A stretch of 64,000 nt of DNA, taken from Rhizobium cauense. GTDB lineage: Bacteria > Pseudomonadota > Alphaproteobacteria > Rhizobiales > Rhizobiaceae. The stretch is from positions 62,001-126,000 of the forward strand of contig NZ_JAEUAT010000012.1 in the NCBI RefSeq assembly GCF_019511525.1, given 5' to 3'. The notes below the pieces were generated by a model. That model searched no databases and was not told where the DNA came from. It worked only from the letters and a program-made list of their open reading frames with translations. The translations under genes were made by a program, and so were the position numbers. Each line of letters starts with the position of its first letter. The stretch's first letter is position 1. This document shows, one piece after another, positions 62,446 to 64,000 of the stretch.

Positions 62446-63999
62446 ATGACCGGTTACCATGAGCTCAAGGGTGCAGCGCAGATACTCGTCGTCGAGGACG
62501 ACCCGATCCAGCGTCGACTGCTCAAGAACGCGATAGAGCGTCACGGCCACGTCGTCCATCAGGCGGAAAACGGCCGGATCGGGCTGGAGATGGTGAAGAG
62601 AGGCAGTGGCCTCTACAACGTCATCGTTCTCGACCTGATGATGCCCGAGATGACGGGCCTCGAATTCCTGGAAGCACTGCACGAATTCGGCACGCATGTT
62701 CCTGTCATTGTCCAGACAGGGCAAGGCGGCATCGAGACCGTGGTGCAGGCAATGCGCGCCGGTGCCTTCGATTTCGTCGTCAAGCCGGTCTCGCCTGAGC
62801 GGATTGCCAATTCGATCTCCAATGCCCTGAAGCTCGATCAGCGCGAAGTCAAAGCACGCGCTGGCCGCAGATCGCGTTCCGGCGCTGTCGGCTTCGACGA
62901 TATCGTTTCGGCAAGCCCGGCGATGCTTCGCGTCATCGATCTGGCGCAGCGCGCAGCGCAATCGAATATTCCCGTCGTGCTCGAAGGCGAGTCGGGCGTT
63001 GGCAAGGAACTGGTCGCCCGTGCCATCCAGTCCGGCAGCGACCGCTCAGGCAAGCCGTTCGTCACGGTCAATTGCGGCGCCATTCCGCACAATCTTGTCG
63101 AAAGTATCCTTTTCGGTCATGAGAAGGGAGCCTTCACTGGCGCCACCGAAAAGCATATCGGCAAGTTTATGGAAGCCGACGGCGGTACGATTTTCCTCGA
63201 CGAGATCGGCGATCTGCCGCTCGAAGTGCAGGTCAAGCTGCTGCGCGCCGTCCAGCAGGGAGAGATCGAGACCGTTGGTGCGCGTACAGCGCACAAGGTC
63301 AACGTCCGGCTGATCTCGGCGACCAACAAGGATCTGATCGAAGAGGTCAAGAACGGGCATTTCCGTGAAGACCTCTATTATCGCCTGAACGTTTTCCCGA
63401 TCACCATTCCAGCACTTCGCAAGCGCAAGGAAGACATCCCACATCTCGTGCGCGTCTTCACCGAGCGCTTCTCGAGCGAGCAGAAGGGCGGTCACCGAAT
63501 GTCGGTGAGTGCCGGCGCGCTGGCCTTGCTCACCGCCTATGACTGGCCGGGCAATATCCGTCAGCTCGAGAACGCGATCTTCCGCGCTGTCGTCCTGGCC
63601 GAAGGCAATGAACTGACCGAAGCAGATTTCCCGCAAATTGCGGCGCAGCTACCGGAATACGAAGTCGTCGATCACCTGGCACTGGTCGCGGACAACACGC
63701 GCCATGACAGGCAAAGCGACTTTTCGACAGGCGAGTATCCGGCCCACCAGGCCAGCGTCGAAGAGGCCGTGGCACGAATCACGGAGGCGCCTGATAACGC
63801 AATTGCCAGCACGAACCCTGCCGGGGACGTGCGGAAGCTTGCGGATGTGGAGGAGGAATTGATCCGATTCGCCCTTAAATTCTATCGCGGCCAGATGAGT
63901 CAAGTGGCCCGAAAATTGGGCATCGGAAGATCCACATTGTACCGCAAGCTCAAGGATTACGGCATAGATCCGGACAATCCGCAGAAAGACGCCGCATAA
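62446..63999 (+). CDS. Sigma-54-dependent response regulator (NtrC family)
   Basis: The 517-residue regulator has a receiver domain (about 12-125) with phospho-acceptor Asp63 in VLDLMMPEMTG, a AAA+ domain (about 150-390) with Walker A GESGVGKE (181-188), the sigma-54 contact loop GAFTGA (228-233), FLDEIGDLP and the arginine-finger region, and a C-terminal Fis-type helix-turn-helix (MSQVARKLGIGRSTLYRKLKDYGI). It would open complexes at -24/-12 promoters. The N terminus carries MTGYHELKGAAQ before the receiver. No kinase gene is beside it within the window. The stop is 1 base from the window end. Target genes unknown; the 205 bases upstream are non-coding. Confidence 0.94.
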   Translation: MTGYHELKGAAQILVVEDDPIQRRLLKNAIERHGHVVHQAENGRIGLEMVKRGSGLYNVIVLDLMMPEMTGLEFLEALHEFGTHVPVIVQTGQGGIETVVQAMRAGAFDFVVKPVSPERIANSISNALKLDQREVKARAGRRSRSGAVGFDDIVSASPAMLRVIDLAQRAAQSNIPVVLEGESGVGKELVARAIQSGSDRSGKPFVTVNCGAIPHNLVESILFGHEKGAFTGATEKHIGKFMEADGGTIFLDEIGDLPLEVQVKLLRAVQQGEIETVGARTAHKVNVRLISATNKDLIEEVKNGHFREDLYYRLNVFPITIPALRKRKEDIPHLVRVFTERFSSEQKGGHRMSVSAGALALLTAYDWPGNIRQLENAIFRAVVLAEGNELTEADFPQIAAQLPEYEVVDHLALVADNTRHDRQSDFSTGEYPAHQASVEEAVARITEAPDNAIASTNPAGDVRKLADVEEELIRFALKFYRGQMSQVARKLGIGRSTLYRKLKDYGIDPDNPQKDAA

Positions 64000-64000
64000 G

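Overview
The window reads as chromosomal, housekeeping-rich DNA from a Rhizobiales bacterium, most likely of the family Rhizobiaceae (Rhizobium/Agrobacterium/Sinorhizobium type). The grounds are the GC-rich coding sequence, an Omp10-type lipoprotein, a CpdR response regulator, a rhizobial homospermidine synthase, a TctDE-TctCBA citrate-type system, an EcfG-type promoter, and a small RNA carrying the ten-base signature of the alpha-r8/MmgR family. I cannot name the genus or species. I see no insertion sequence, prophage, CRISPR array, rRNA operon or replication origin.

Layout. 1-1336 is the N-terminal 445 codons of glycogen phosphorylase, running off the left edge. 1610-2842 is a stand-alone TadG-like vWA protein. 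3018-9653 is a three-gene minus-strand operon: a transglutaminase-like/DUF2126 protein, a fused circularly permuted ATP-grasp/alpha-E protein, and a second transglutaminase-like protein. This widespread but poorly understood cassette is predicted to make or modify peptides. 9765-17795 holds the TctED two-component system, a MerR-DUF3471 fusion, a periplasmic binding protein and the tripartite carboxylate transporter TctCBA. 18-22.5 kb contains small or poorly known genes: a TerC-like membrane protein (DUF475), an 80-residue protein behind an EcfG-type promoter, a nuclease-fold protein without its active-site residues, and small secreted proteins.

22.5-33 kb has tRNA-Val(GAC), cpdR, an N-formylglutamate amidohydrolase, mmgR, hisN, a soluble double-PAS chemoreceptor, an alpha/beta hydrolase, an Hsp20 gene with an RpoH-type promoter and probable ROSE thermometer, a YfeH-like transporter with a divergent LysR regulator, a GNAT enzyme and a threonine aldolase. 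33.5-39.9 kb is gltB-gltD (glutamate synthase). 40-48.4 kb carries envelope genes: an SGNH-fold DUF459 protein lacking catalytic Ser and His, an MltB-type transglycosylase, galU, an outer-membrane barrel, kdsD and nfeD-qmcA. 48.6-51.5 kb is queCDE (preQ0 synthesis) facing hemH. 51.6-64 kb holds a UshA-LysM nucleotidase, omp10, hss, a three-gene operon of uncharacterised families, a diguanylate cyclase, pabB-pabC, pepF and a sigma-54-dependent response regulator.

The least explained items are the ATP-grasp/alpha-E/transglutaminase operon, two predicted pseudoenzymes (nuclease fold at 20713, SGNH fold at 40650), candidate unannotated RNAs near 28.2 kb and 53.65 kb, and a long structured leader before gltB. 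Most of the rest is ordinary rhizobial core genome. Coordinates were read by hand; family assignments come from recognising motifs, without any database search.
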